DNA from: Novipirellula caenicola
Lineage (GTDB): Bacteria > Planctomycetota > Planctomycetia > Pirellulales > Pirellulaceae
Direction of reading: 5' to 3'
Length of the DNA: 64,000 bases
Assembly (NCBI RefSeq): GCF_039545035.1
Contig: NZ_BAABRO010000005.1
Coordinates: forward strand, 62,001-126,000
The notes below the pieces were generated by a model. The model saw nothing but the letters and a program-made list of their open reading frames with translations, was not told where the DNA came from and did no database searches. The translations under genes were made by a program, and so were the position numbers. This document shows, one piece after another, positions 1-9,248 of this stretch; within the stretch, counting starts at the first letter, position 1; each line of letters begins with the position of its first letter.

Positions 1-2
1 CG

Positions 3-881
3 TTTGTGTTAATGTCACCTGTGGTGGTCGTCGCCGCCGACACGCCCAAGGTTTTGTTCCTGGGAATCGATGGATGTCGTTTTGACGCGCTGCGAAAAGC
101 GAATACGCCCAATCTCGATCGACTGATCGAACAAGGCATCTATGCGGACAACACACGCATCTTTCATCCTCGTTACACCACTGCGGACACCATTAGCGGC
201 CCCGGTTGGAGCAGCATTTTGACAGGGGTCTGGGCGGACAAGCATGGGGTACTGGACAACCAATTCAAGGTATCGCACTACGACAAATTCCCCCACTTTT
301 TTGCTCGCGTCAAAGAACAATCGCCCGAGCTAAAAACCGCTTCGTTAATCTGTTGGGCACCGATCGACCAATACATCGTCGCCAATGCGGACAAGCGATT
401 CTCGTTCACCGAAAAGGACTACGGAAAACGCGACGATGCGGCAACCGACGAAGCGGTAAAACAACTCGCTGACGAGTCGCTCGATGTCATGTTTTTGTAC
501 TTGGGTGCCACCGATGAAGCGGGCCACGCTTCGGGATTTCATCCAGCAAACCCACAGTACGTGGAAACGATCCAAGCGGCGGACGCCAGGATTGGTCGCG
601 TTCTCACCGCGATCCAGGCCCGTTCGTCTTTCGAGAACGAGGATTGGTTAGTCGTCGTCACCTCGGATCATGGGGGCAAAGGAACCAGCCATTCCAACGG
701 CCACGAGGTCCCCGAAATCTACAACAGTTTCCTGATCGTCAGCGGCGATGCGGCACAGCGAGGCAAGTTCGATTCCGATACGTATATCGTCGATGCACCG
801 GCAACGGCGCTGAAACACTTGGGGATCGATGCATCTGAGGACTGGCAACTCGACGGCAAACCGGTTGGATTGAAAAAATAG
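3..881 (+). CDS. Type I phosphodiesterase/nucleotide pyrophosphatase-like protein (5' partial)
   Basis: Alkaline-phosphatase-superfamily hydrolase, expected to cleave phosphate esters or diesters with two bound metals outside the cytoplasm. The mature protein begins with a VLFLGIDGCRFD strand-loop carrying the first metal-binding Asp. SGPGWSSILTG follows, where the Ser/Thr nucleophile normally lies. Then come DEAGHASGFHP and SDHGGKG, which supply the remaining Asp/His metal ligands. The reading frame is open to the left edge, and the first residues (VVVVAA, then D) look like the end of a signal peptide, so the true start lies outside the window; the GTG at 6 and ATG at 12 are probably internal. 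It stands alone, 158 bp before the next gene. EboF-type phosphodiesterases belong to the same superfamily, but no ebo cluster is visible beside it. Confidence 0.85.
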   Translation, partial: FVLMSPVVVVAADTPKVLFLGIDGCRFDALRKANTPNLDRLIEQGIYADNTRIFHPRYTTADTISGPGWSSILTGVWADKHGVLDNQFKVSHYDKFPHFFARVKEQSPELKTASLICWAPIDQYIVANADKRFSFTEKDYGKRDDAATDEAVKQLADESLDVMFLYLGATDEAGHASGFHPANPQYVETIQAADARIGRVLTAIQARSSFENEDWLVVVTSDHGGKGTSHSNGHEVPEIYNSFLIVSGDAAQRGKFDSDTYIVDAPATALKHLGIDASEDWQLDGKPVGLKK

Positions 882-1039
882 CCCAAAATTCGCCGGTTCA
901 AGGGAAGGCACGCGACCGCTGAGAGCCGGTAGGGTGCTTTTGGAAAATAGGCAACCTCGGGTGTCCGTTCTCGCGTAACGATCGATTACAATGCGGACAC
1001 TCGCGATTTCCTTCCCTTCCCCAAAAATCCTGCCTCACC

Positions 1040-3376
1040 ATGAATCTGCGCTATTTTGCGGCAATTCCCCTGCTGTGTTGTCTGTGCATCACTTCTCAAC
1101 TGTGGGCGTTGGAACCATCCGCTGGCGGCGACCACGACGAATCGTCTACCACCGCGGGGCATAGTTTTCACGGCGAAGCGTTCAACGAGGGGCCGCGTCA
1201 ACAAGCCGTCTTGATTCCCGGAATCCCCAAGATCGACTTTCCGACGTCGACCAAATCCGAGCGTGCTCAGCAGTTCTTTGAGCAGGGCGTTGCGCAACTT
1301 CATGGATTCTGGTACCTCGAGGCCGAGCGTTCGTTTCGGCAAGCGGCCAAAGAGGATCCCGAGATGGCGATTGCTTACTGGGGCATGGCCATGGCCAACG
1401 TCAACAATCGCGAACGGGCACGCGGGTTGATCGACGAAGGCGTTGCCAAGAAGGACAAGGGAGCCGATCAACGCGAGAAACTTTATATCGATGCCCTCAA
1501 TCGCTATCTGCCCAAATTTGGTGAGGACGCTCCGAAAGACGACAGCGACGCCAAGAAGAAACGAGCGGAAAAATTCATCGCCGATCTCGAAAAAATCCTG
1601 CATGCGTACCCCGATGACATCGAAGCCAAAGCGTTTCTAGTTCTGCAAATCTGGCTTAGCGACCGCGAAGGAGTCAAATTGACCAGTCGCTATGCGGTCA
1701 ACGCACTTTTGAGTGAAATCTTTGCGGTCGATCCCATGCATCCCGCCCACCACTATCGCATCCACCTGTGGGATTCGGCGCAGCCCAAGTTGGCACTGGA
1801 ATCGGCTGCGAATTGCGGTCCCTCGATGCCCGGGGTTGCCCACATGTGGCACATGCCGGGTCATATCTACTCGAAACTTCACCGCTATGCCGATGCAGCA
1901 TGGCAACAGGAAGCGTCGGCGCGAGTTGACCACGCGCATATGACGCGGGCTCGTTTGATGCCCGACCAAATCCACAACTTTGCTCATAACAATGAATGGC
2001 TCACACGCAACCTGATTCACATCGGACGGGTTCGCGATGCGATTGACCAAGCCCAAAATCTGGTCTCGCTACCCCAGCACCCCAAATACAACACCCTCGA
2101 TAAACGAGGCAGCTACAAATACGGTCGCGAACGCTTGCTACAAGTGCTGACGCAGTTCGCATTGTGGGACGAATTGATCAAAGAATCCGGCGGCTACTAC
2201 TTGCCCCCGACCTCGGATGCGGCGCAACAAGAAGAATGGCTCGGTTGGTTGGCCGTTGCCCATTTCCGCACCGGTGACGCGGCTCGCGGTGCCAAAACCC
2301 TGCGGTCGCTCAATCGCCGCCGAATCGCGTTGGAAACAAAACTGCTGGATTTGGCTGACGCCGCGGCTGCCGCAAAGGAGGCCGAAACAAACAAATCCGA
2401 GCCACAACAATCGGAAGAGAAGTCCGAAGCGGACGCCGACGAATCGGAAACGCAAGAGACCCCCGATCAGATCAAGTCGCACCTAAAAACGCTCCGCACC
2501 ATCATTGCTCGCGCTGCGGCGGCCGCCGCATCCCATCGCCGCGAGGAGGCAAAATTCAAAGAGCACGCCAAACACGCCAAGCTCGAACCGCTGATCGAAG
2601 CACGCTGGTTGGCCGATGCACGCGATTTGAAGGGGGCGTTGGAAATCGCCAAACGTGAATACAAAAAGCGGACCGGCGAGGTGCGGCCGCTGGCGATTCT
2701 GGTCGATCTGTTATGGCGAAACGAGCAGAAAGAGGAAGCGATCAAGCAATTCCAAGAACTGCGAAACGTGGCTGCAGACGCCGACATCGACACACCGCTG
2801 TTGTCGCGATTGAGCCACATCGCCAAAGCAGCCGGTGTCCAAGGCGATTGGCGAATCCCACGCGAACCGGCGGCGGATTTGGGCGATCGACCCCCGCTGG
2901 ATGAACTAGGCCCATTCCGCTGGCAAACCTACGAGGCGCCGACGTGGGAAGCCAAACTGCCCGATGGATCGCTGACAAGCGCCGAAGAGTTCAGTGGACG
3001 GCCTCGCATCGTCATCTTCTATCTCGGCTTTGGCTGCCTGCACTGCATGGAACAGCTGCATGCGATGTCACCTCGAGTGAATGAGTTTCGCAAGGCAGGA
3101 ATTGACATCGTCGCAATCAGCACCGAAGATCCCGAGACACTAAAGACTGGGATCGACGATTTCGACAAACCGATCGAGATCCCGTTGCTCGCCGACGCCC
3201 AGCATCACATTTTCAAGTCGTACCGCTGTTGGGACGATTTCGAGAACCAACCGCTACATGGCACCTTCCTGATCGATTCACGAGACCGGGTACGTTGGCA
3301 AGACATTGGTTACGAGCCATTCATGGACGTCGATTTCTTGCTCGAGGAATCTCAGCGGCTACTGAAATTGCCATAG
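1040..3376 (+). CDS. Secreted TPR protein with C-terminal peroxiredoxin (AhpC/TSA) domain
   Basis: A 778-residue protein of a type frequent in planctomycetes. Residues 1-24 form a signal peptide ending near LWA-LEP. From about 75 to 420 are tetratricopeptide-like helices (for example QFFEQGVAQLHGFWYLEAE and AIAYWGMAMANVN). An Ala/Glu-rich linker covers about 435-480. The last 140 residues are a thioredoxin-fold redoxin domain with FYLGFGCLHCMEQ, DIVAISTEDPE and GTFLIDSRDRVRW. The CLHC pair is in the place of the peroxidatic Cys of AhpC/TSA proteins. Periplasmic thiol-redox or peroxide chemistry coupled to a protein-binding TPR scaffold is inferred. The ATG at 1040 is the only start that gives a full signal peptide. 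No operon partner is obvious. Confidence 0.85.
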   Translation: MNLRYFAAIPLLCCLCITSQLWALEPSAGGDHDESSTTAGHSFHGEAFNEGPRQQAVLIPGIPKIDFPTSTKSERAQQFFEQGVAQLHGFWYLEAERSFRQAAKEDPEMAIAYWGMAMANVNNRERARGLIDEGVAKKDKGADQREKLYIDALNRYLPKFGEDAPKDDSDAKKKRAEKFIADLEKILHAYPDDIEAKAFLVLQIWLSDREGVKLTSRYAVNALLSEIFAVDPMHPAHHYRIHLWDSAQPKLALESAANCGPSMPGVAHMWHMPGHIYSKLHRYADAAWQQEASARVDHAHMTRARLMPDQIHNFAHNNEWLTRNLIHIGRVRDAIDQAQNLVSLPQHPKYNTLDKRGSYKYGRERLLQVLTQFALWDELIKESGGYYLPPTSDAAQQEEWLGWLAVAHFRTGDAARGAKTLRSLNRRRIALETKLLDLADAAAAAKEAETNKSEPQQSEEKSEADADESETQETPDQIKSHLKTLRTIIARAAAAAASHRREEAKFKEHAKHAKLEPLIEARWLADARDLKGALEIAKREYKKRTGEVRPLAILVDLLWRNEQKEEAIKQFQELRNVAADADIDTPLLSRLSHIAKAAGVQGDWRIPREPAADLGDRPPLDELGPFRWQTYEAPTWEAKLPDGSLTSAEEFSGRPRIVIFYLGFGCLHCMEQLHAMSPRVNEFRKAGIDIVAISTEDPETLKTGIDDFDKPIEIPLLADAQHHIFKSYRCWDDFENQPLHGTFLIDSRDRVRWQDIGYEPFMDVDFLLEESQRLLKLP

Positions 3377-3430
3377 TCGCCTGCGGGGCAAAACCTCCAT
3401 TTCCTAACCCTCTGAACGTCAAGGCGACGG

Positions 3431-4021
3431 ATGCAGTATCGAGCTTGTCATTGTTGCGGATTGATCCATCAATTGCCTCCGCTGCAATCAGGCGACCGTG
3501 CAAAATGCACGCGTTGCAGTTCGATCCTCGCCGACAGCTCGCCTTCGCATCGCAGCGCCAGCCGAACGGCAGCCGCCTCGGTTGCCGCGTTTATCCTGTT
3601 TTGGCCTGCGGTGCTGCTACCGATCCTCGAGATTGAACGATTGGGCCAACGCAACGAACAGAGCATCCTGAGCGGCATTCTGGATTTATTCCATCACGGC
3701 AACTACTTTGTCGGCGGCGTGGTGCTGCTGTTTTCGATTCTTTTTCCACTGGCCAAAATCGTGTTGTTGGTGGAACTTAGTTGGCTCGAGGTGCTGCAGC
3801 GGCGACACAAAGCATTCACCTTGCGATTGATGAAACACGTTGGCAAGTGGAGCATGATGGATGTGATGTTGTTGGCGTTTCTCGTGATGATGGTGAAGCT
3901 TGGCAATCTCGTCCACTTTCAATTTGGCCCGGCGGTGATCGCGTTTACGTTGTGCGTCGCAATGAGCATGATCGCGTCGTTGTCGTTTGACCCCCACTCG
4001 ATTTGGGAAGAAACGGGATGA
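3431..4021 (+). CDS. pqiA: PqiA-like integral membrane protein (single-unit)
   Basis: Paraquat-inducible protein A family, inner-membrane partner of an MCE lipid-transport protein. The N-terminus has a zinc ribbon (Cys6, Cys8, Cys9, then Cys26 and Cys29). About four hydrophobic segments follow at roughly 48-68, 88-115, 135-160 and 168-188. Family features include LFPLAKIVLL and the KWSMMDVMLLAFLV stretch. Enterobacterial PqiA has two such units (over 400 residues); this protein has one (196 residues). Its stop codon overlaps the next start in an ATGA junction, so translation with the MCE gene is coupled and the two products should act together in envelope lipid traffic. Confidence 0.85.
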   Translation: MQYRACHCCGLIHQLPPLQSGDRAKCTRCSSILADSSPSHRSASRTAAASVAAFILFWPAVLLPILEIERLGQRNEQSILSGILDLFHHGNYFVGGVVLLFSILFPLAKIVLLVELSWLEVLQRRHKAFTLRLMKHVGKWSMMDVMLLAFLVMMVKLGNLVHFQFGPAVIAFTLCVAMSMIASLSFDPHSIWEETG

Positions 4022-5502
4022 GTGACCGCGACAACCATGTTTCCGATTTTCCAGTCGCGGAAATCGCCAAATCGAAGCCGAATTGGCTGCGGCGTCATTC
4101 GCCGATGTGGCTCGTGACCCTGCTGTGCTTGGTGATCGCGATCGGCTTGACCTGGTACTCGTCGGATACTGCCGGAGTCCAAATTGTCGTGCATTTTGAT
4201 GATGGCCACGGTTTGAAACCGGGGGACGCCATTCGTCATCGTGGGATCCAAATCGGAGTGGTTGAAAACGTCTCGCTTCGCCAAGATCTTAAAGGGATCG
4301 ATGTCACGGCGGTTTTGGATCAAGCATCGTCGATGGTCGCGTGCGAAGGCTCTCGATTTTGGATTGTCCGGCCCGAAGTGGCAATCACGGGCGTAAGCGG
4401 ACTGGAAACCGCCGTGGGGGCAAAATACATCGCGGTCATCCCCGGTCATCCCGCGGAAAAGCAATTTGAATTTACGGGGTTACACTCGAGACCACCGGAT
4501 GATTTGGGACGGGGCGGAATCGAGTTGGTTTTGCGTGGCGACGATCGCTGGGGGATTCATCTGGGATCGCCACTCACATGGCGAGGAATCGACGTGGGCC
4601 AGGTTTTGTCGAGCAGTCTTTCGGCAGATGCGATGCATGTGGACATTCGCGTACGAGTGGACCAGCGGCACGTTCGATTGCTTTCTCGCAATTCAAAGTT
4701 CTGGGTAACCAGCGGTGTGCAGATGGGACTCGACGTGACTGGATTCGAGTTTTCGGCCGAATCATTGACGACCATCGCACGAGGCGGTGTCGCCTTTATC
4801 ACCCCCGGCCCCATCGCGTCAGCCGACGACGTCCGCCCCGGCGATGTCTTTACGCTGCACCGGAGACGTGACGACACGTGGCTCGAATCGGCTGTACCGC
4901 TGAATCTACTTGCGCATTCACCGCCTCCGGTCGGAGAGGTCGTTGCGACGTGGAGACAGAGCTATTTCGGGATCACTCGGACATATTCCGAGCACGCCGC
5001 CGGTTTGGCGATACCAATCGATGGGCAAACCGCTGGCATCCTTGTCCCGACGGATTTAATCGCCGCCAAAGAAAACGCAATCGAAGATTCGTTTCAGCTG
5101 ACATACCAAGCGGGCAAGTCGCCTGTGACGCTACCGACGCCAACATTGCCGCAATCCGCAGCGGGGGTTTGGGTGGTGTCGATCGCTGCAAACGAATTAC
5201 CACCGAAACAGACGGTTTCCGAGGACCGCATGCGGATTCCGCGGACTCCCGAAGATTGCTTTGCCGTCAGCCGGCGATCCGGCAATGGCGAGTCGGCACT
5301 GACAATCGAGATGATAGGGGCTGAACAACTCACCTTCGACGAGAACCAATGGAATTGCAGTGACGCAAGGTTCAGCCGCGAGGTTTGGCATGGAGCGGCG
5401 ATCCTGGCCAGCCGAGACGAAAAACTGATTGGGGTCCTCTTGGTCGACGAAAATGGGGTGCGAATTTCACCGCTTCGCGATTTCGCCGATGACCCGAAAT
5501 GA
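4018..5502 (+). CDS. pqiB: PqiB/MlaD-type MCE-domain protein
   Basis: Single-pass inner-membrane protein with periplasmic MCE domains that bind or conduct lipids between membranes. A transmembrane helix lies at about 31-49 (WLVTLLCLVIAIGLTW). MCE domain 1 follows at about 53-142 (GHGLKPGDAIRHRGIQIGVV ... ETAVGAKYIAVIPG). MCE domain 2 is at about 160-260 (GSPLTWRGIDVGQV ... ARGGVAFITPG). Classical PqiB has three MCE domains and a long C-terminal helix. Here the final 220 residues are not an obvious MCE domain and end in a beta-rich segment (GAAILASRDEKLIGVLLVD). The ATG at 4018 is used because it overlaps the pqiA stop; a TTG 15 bp upstream is possible but unlikely. Confidence 0.82.
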   Translation: MSDRDNHVSDFPVAEIAKSKPNWLRRHSPMWLVTLLCLVIAIGLTWYSSDTAGVQIVVHFDDGHGLKPGDAIRHRGIQIGVVENVSLRQDLKGIDVTAVLDQASSMVACEGSRFWIVRPEVAITGVSGLETAVGAKYIAVIPGHPAEKQFEFTGLHSRPPDDLGRGGIELVLRGDDRWGIHLGSPLTWRGIDVGQVLSSSLSADAMHVDIRVRVDQRHVRLLSRNSKFWVTSGVQMGLDVTGFEFSAESLTTIARGGVAFITPGPIASADDVRPGDVFTLHRRRDDTWLESAVPLNLLAHSPPPVGEVVATWRQSYFGITRTYSEHAAGLAIPIDGQTAGILVPTDLIAAKENAIEDSFQLTYQAGKSPVTLPTPTLPQSAAGVWVVSIAANELPPKQTVSEDRMRIPRTPEDCFAVSRRSGNGESALTIEMIGAEQLTFDENQWNCSDARFSREVWHGAAILASRDEKLIGVLLVDENGVRISPLRDFADDPK

Positions 5503-5569
5503 CCGCGCAAATCGGTCAAAAATGCGCTCCTGCAGCGTTCGATAGCGTCATTCCCTCGCTGTGAGGGTG

Positions 5570-5608
5570 TATAAATAACATCCGCAAATACCCCGCAACC
5601 GTTGCGGG
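5570..5608 (+). promoter_or_regulatory. Possible -10 box and GC hairpin in leader of the TlpA-like gene
   Basis: TATAAA at 5570-5575 is a plausible -10 hexamer; no good -35 is seen 16-18 bp upstream. About 16 bp downstream is a strong hairpin, CCCGCAA at 5592-5598 pairing with TTGCGGG at 5602-5608 around a three-base loop, which would sit in the 5' leader. Role unknown. Confidence 0.3.
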
Positions 5609-5663
5609 TGAAGTGATCGGGGGCAACTTCGATTCCCGTACCTTTTATCACAGAAGAATTACC

Positions 5664-6956
5664 ATGGCACTGTGGTCACCCAACAAAATGCATCCCGTTC
5701 TGGATAACGCATCTTGGCGCAACTCGCTGGCGTTCCGGACGACGTGTCGATTCATGCTCGTCGCTTCGCTGCTTGCGATTCCTATCACCAGCACGTCGTG
5801 TTACGCCGACGATAAAACCGATGCCGCCGGTGAAACGAGCAAAACCGAAAACGTAGCCGAGGACGAGGCCGAGAAAGAGACCGAAGACGAAACCAAACCG
5901 ATCGAAGTCCCTGATGGATCCGCCGAAGAGTTGTTTGCATTCATCGAGAAAGTCAAAAGCGAACGTGGTCGCACACTGGAAACCGTGATGCGATCGATGC
6001 AAGGCGTGTTTGATACCACCGAGAAAATTCGCGAGATCGAAGACCTCTCGCTCGAAGATGAACTCAAAGCGATCAACGAAGCATTGGCGGCGCAGCAAAT
6101 GTTATCGCGATTTTCACCTCCGGCGCGTGAACAATTCAATAATTACATCGAAGAACTCGCCAACGATCCACGCGAACAGATTCAGCGAATCGCTGCTGCG
6201 GAACAACTCAAGCAAGAAATCCAATCGGTCCGCACTGCATCGGACGAAAAGAAGCGTGAACTCGTTGACAAGGTGTTGGCGATCATCGACGAAGGTGGGA
6301 TCGACCAAACCAACTACCGCATGGCGTCGCAACTCGCCTATGCTCTTGGTTACGGCGAGAACACCGAATTGGCAGCATCGTTCTACGACGATCTTGCCTC
6401 GCGTTTAAACGACGCCGAGGACGACAAGTTGCGTGAAGCAGCACCACGGGCCGCGGGCGCTGCGCGTCGTTTGCGATTGCCCGGCAATTTCTTTGAACTC
6501 AGTGGCACCACGGCCGACGGCGAAACGTTCGATTGGAGTGCCTATCGCGGCAAAGTGGTGCTCGTCGACTACTGGGCCAGTTGGTGTGGACCTTGTCGCG
6601 CCGAAGTCCCCAACATGAAAAAGAATCTCGAGAAATATGGCGATGCCGGCTTCGCGATTGTCGGAATCAACATGGACAGCACTCAAGAGGCCTTCGAGTC
6701 GTATGTCGAAAAGGAAGAGATTCCGTGGGTCAATCTGGTCAACTTTGAACCCGAAAGCAAAGGATGGCAACATCCGATGGCGGTTCATTACGGCGTCTCG
6801 GGAATCCCTACCGCAATTCTTGTCAACGGCGAAGGCAAGGTGATCTCGCTGAGTGCTCGGGGGCAACGCCTTGACAAACTGTTGGCTGACACACTCGGAG
6901 AACCCGAAACCGAAACGGATCCAGAAGGCGAATCAAGCGACGACGCGGCCGAATAG
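5664..6956 (+). CDS. TlpA-like thioredoxin-domain protein, exported
   Basis: Extracytoplasmic thiol-disulfide oxidoreductase of the TlpA/ResA type. The first 50 residues contain a long basic n-region and a hydrophobic core (FMLVASLLAIPITSTSC) with a Cys that could be a lipobox. An acidic Glu/Asp linker follows, then a helical domain at about 80-260. The C-terminal thioredoxin fold carries the redox motif WCGPC near residue 307 (DYWASWCGPCRAEVP) and the cis-Pro in VSGIPTAILVNGEGK. An acidic tail closes the protein. ATG 5664 follows a weak AGAAG site; GTG 5613 would only add a non-conserved stretch. It stands alone, with 160 bp of leader DNA in front. Confidence 0.85.
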   Translation: MALWSPNKMHPVLDNASWRNSLAFRTTCRFMLVASLLAIPITSTSCYADDKTDAAGETSKTENVAEDEAEKETEDETKPIEVPDGSAEELFAFIEKVKSERGRTLETVMRSMQGVFDTTEKIREIEDLSLEDELKAINEALAAQQMLSRFSPPAREQFNNYIEELANDPREQIQRIAAAEQLKQEIQSVRTASDEKKRELVDKVLAIIDEGGIDQTNYRMASQLAYALGYGENTELAASFYDDLASRLNDAEDDKLREAAPRAAGAARRLRLPGNFFELSGTTADGETFDWSAYRGKVVLVDYWASWCGPCRAEVPNMKKNLEKYGDAGFAIVGINMDSTQEAFESYVEKEEIPWVNLVNFEPESKGWQHPMAVHYGVSGIPTAILVNGEGKVISLSARGQRLDKLLADTLGEPETETDPEGESSDDAAE

Positions 6957-7051
6957 CGCGTCAACGGAATCGCAGCAAGATTGCCCTCAAGCCGGAACGG
7001 ACTGTTGATTCCCGCTGGGGTTGCACCAGCGAGATTGGATCGGGTTAGTTC

Positions 7052-8737
7052 ATGGGTGATTTCCATTTGCACATCACGAGCACGCTAGGACTGTTGCTGG
7101 GCGTCAGTCTGGCCGCCGGCGTGTTCGCCGATGTGTTTCATCTGCCCAAAGTCACCGCCTACCTGCTTGTCGGCCTGTTGGTTGGCCCCAGCGTTTTGGA
7201 TTGGATCCCCGAAATCCATGTCGACGGACTCGAACCGGTGCTCGAGTTTGCGATGGCGATCGTGCTGTTTAACCTGGGCTGCGAATTTACGTTTTCCAAG
7301 GTGCGGCGAATCGCAGCTCATTGCTTGCCGTTATCCGCAGCGGAAATCCTATTGACCTGCGGATTGGTCACGCTCGGGCTGAAATTGTTTGGCTACGGCA
7401 GCAGTACCGCAATCTTGCTGGGATGCTTGGCTGTCGCCACAGCACCAGCGACAACCATTTTGGTTTTGAAAGAATTTCGCTCGGAGGGTCCCGTCACCGA
7501 AAGCACGGGGTTCCTAGTTGCGGTCAATAATTTCGCTTGCATCGTTTTGTTCGAATTTGCCTTTCTGTTGATCCATCTGTTCCAAGGCAAATTGGACATC
7601 AGCATGACCAGCGAACTGCAGTGGCTGTTTTCGAATCTGGGGACCGCGTTTGTCCTGGGCATCGCGGGCGGCTTGATTATCAGCTACGGATGTGGATTGC
7701 TAAAGTTCAGCCGATGGTTGGTGTTGCTGATGGCGACAACGACTTTTCTATTGGGTGCTTGCGAATCACTGCACCTGCCTTACATGGTGACGTTCCTGGT
7801 GATGGGAGTCACGGTCGCCAACACATCGGACATGAAGAACAAGATCGTCGGCGAATTGGACCATTTGTCCGGTTTATTGGCGGTGGTATTCTTTGCCGTG
7901 CATGGAACGCACTTGGACGCCAACGCGTTCATCGCCGCCGGCGGGATCGGAGCACTCTACATCGTTCTTCGCATGGCCGGGAAATGGTTAGGCGTTTACG
8001 GTGCTGCGCGCTTGACGCGTCAACCGCTCGAAGTGCGTCATTGGCTGGGAACGTGTTTGTTTGCCCAAGCCGGTGCCGCGATTGCATTATCGACGATCGC
8101 CGCAAACCGTGATCCCGAATTGGGTAAACCGATTCAAGACATCATCCTCGGCTCGGTGGTGGTGTTCGAAATCATCGGGCCGCTGTTCATTCGCAAGTCG
8201 TTGTTGCGAACCGGCGAGGTCCCGTTGGCTCAAGCGATCAGCCACACCAACCGCACGCCGCTCGAGCAAGTTCGCGCGGTCGTCGACCGTTTTCGCGCCG
8301 CGATTCACCAAGACGCCACCGAACGCACCGTCGCCAACCGGGTCAAAGTCGCCGACCTGTTACGAAAAACCAACGGCATTGTGCAATCCGCGAGCTTTGA
8401 CGAAGTCATCTCGCATATCGAACACAGCCACGACAACACCTATCCGGTGGTCGATGAGCGAAAACGCGTGGTCGGCGTCATCCGCTATCCGCTGCTCAGC
8501 AACGTGATGTTTGACGAAAACGCCACGACGCTGATTCGGGCCGAAGATTTGGCGAGCGAGACCGATTCGTTTCTCTACCCCGACGAACCTGCGCAGCGAG
8601 CTTTCGAACTGTTCGAAGCCGAAACCGACGATTGTATCCCGGTTGTCGCTCGAGCCGAACCGCACGAATTAGCCGGTGTGGTTCGACGTAGCGACATCAT
8701 GCACGCGTTGATCACCCAGCATCGCAAAACAAAATAG
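7052..8737 (+). CDS. KefB-like cation:proton antiporter with C-terminal CBS domains
   Basis: CPA2-family monovalent cation/proton antiporter of the inner membrane. The first 390 residues are strongly hydrophobic with about 12 membrane helices. Family landmarks are YLLVGLLVGP, MAIVLFNLGCEFTF and LAVATAPATTILVLKEF. The cytoplasmic tail (about 430-560) reads as two CBS motifs (VIRYPLLSNVMF and ELAGVVRRSDIMHALI) that probably sense nucleotides or ionic strength. It has no TrkA-N domain, unlike KefB/KefC. It is convergent with the next gene, leaving only 15 bp between stops. The ion specificity (K+ or Na+) cannot be read from the sequence. Confidence 0.87.
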   Translation: MGDFHLHITSTLGLLLGVSLAAGVFADVFHLPKVTAYLLVGLLVGPSVLDWIPEIHVDGLEPVLEFAMAIVLFNLGCEFTFSKVRRIAAHCLPLSAAEILLTCGLVTLGLKLFGYGSSTAILLGCLAVATAPATTILVLKEFRSEGPVTESTGFLVAVNNFACIVLFEFAFLLIHLFQGKLDISMTSELQWLFSNLGTAFVLGIAGGLIISYGCGLLKFSRWLVLLMATTTFLLGACESLHLPYMVTFLVMGVTVANTSDMKNKIVGELDHLSGLLAVVFFAVHGTHLDANAFIAAGGIGALYIVLRMAGKWLGVYGAARLTRQPLEVRHWLGTCLFAQAGAAIALSTIAANRDPELGKPIQDIILGSVVVFEIIGPLFIRKSLLRTGEVPLAQAISHTNRTPLEQVRAVVDRFRAAIHQDATERTVANRVKVADLLRKTNGIVQSASFDEVISHIEHSHDNTYPVVDERKRVVGVIRYPLLSNVMFDENATTLIRAEDLASETDSFLYPDEPAQRAFELFEAETDDCIPVVARAEPHELAGVVRRSDIMHALITQHRKTK

Positions 8738-8752
8738 CCAAACCGTCTTCGT

Positions 8753-9169
8753 TTACGACGAAAACATACGCCGACGAACCATCGCGATCGTGGCCAATTG
8801 GTCGGGTTTCAGTGTCATGGTCTGCTTGGCCGTTGCCAACGCCGAATCGAAATGATGATCGGCCAAAAACAACATCGCAGGCTGCTGCAACGACGCTTCA
8901 TCGGCAATCGCTTGTAATAACTTACAGCCTTTGCCATTGATTCGGTGGGCATGACAAAGATCGCCAAACAGCGACGCCGACGAATGAGCGTTATTGAGGA
9001 TACGACGCCGGATCAAGTAAGCGGCCAGCGACGAACCCACCACGATCGCAGCGGCGATCAAGATCCACTGCGACGAATCGCCTGTGGCGGCAGCCGCTTC
9101 TTTGTAATCCAGATTGACGTCACTCATCCGGGTTTCTGCGAACAACAGGTAGGACGTTAAATTGACCAT
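8753..9169 (-). CDS. Small single-pass membrane protein, unknown function
   Basis: Not recognised. A transmembrane helix (WILIAAAIVVGSSLAAYLI) is followed by basic RRRI, then a soluble tail of about 85 residues with two Cys/His-containing turns (GDLCHAHRINGKGCKLL). The start is uncertain: ATG 9169 adds MVNLTSYLLFAETR in front of a second candidate, ATG 9127 (MSDVNLDYK); neither has a clear ribosome-binding site. The gene lies about 80 bp downstream of the HEAT-repeat gene on the same strand and is probably cotranscribed with it. Confidence 0.6.
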   Translation of the reverse strand: MVNLTSYLLFAETRMSDVNLDYKEAAAATGDSSQWILIAAAIVVGSSLAAYLIRRRILNNAHSSASLFGDLCHAHRINGKGCKLLQAIADEASLQQPAMLFLADHHFDSALATAKQTMTLKPDQLATIAMVRRRMFSS

Positions 9170-9248
9170 GTCCGAAAATCAATATGCAGTGTGAAAGGAT
9201 GCGGGTGTTAGCAGATGTTCAATAACGACGAGCGAATCGCGGTTGGAT

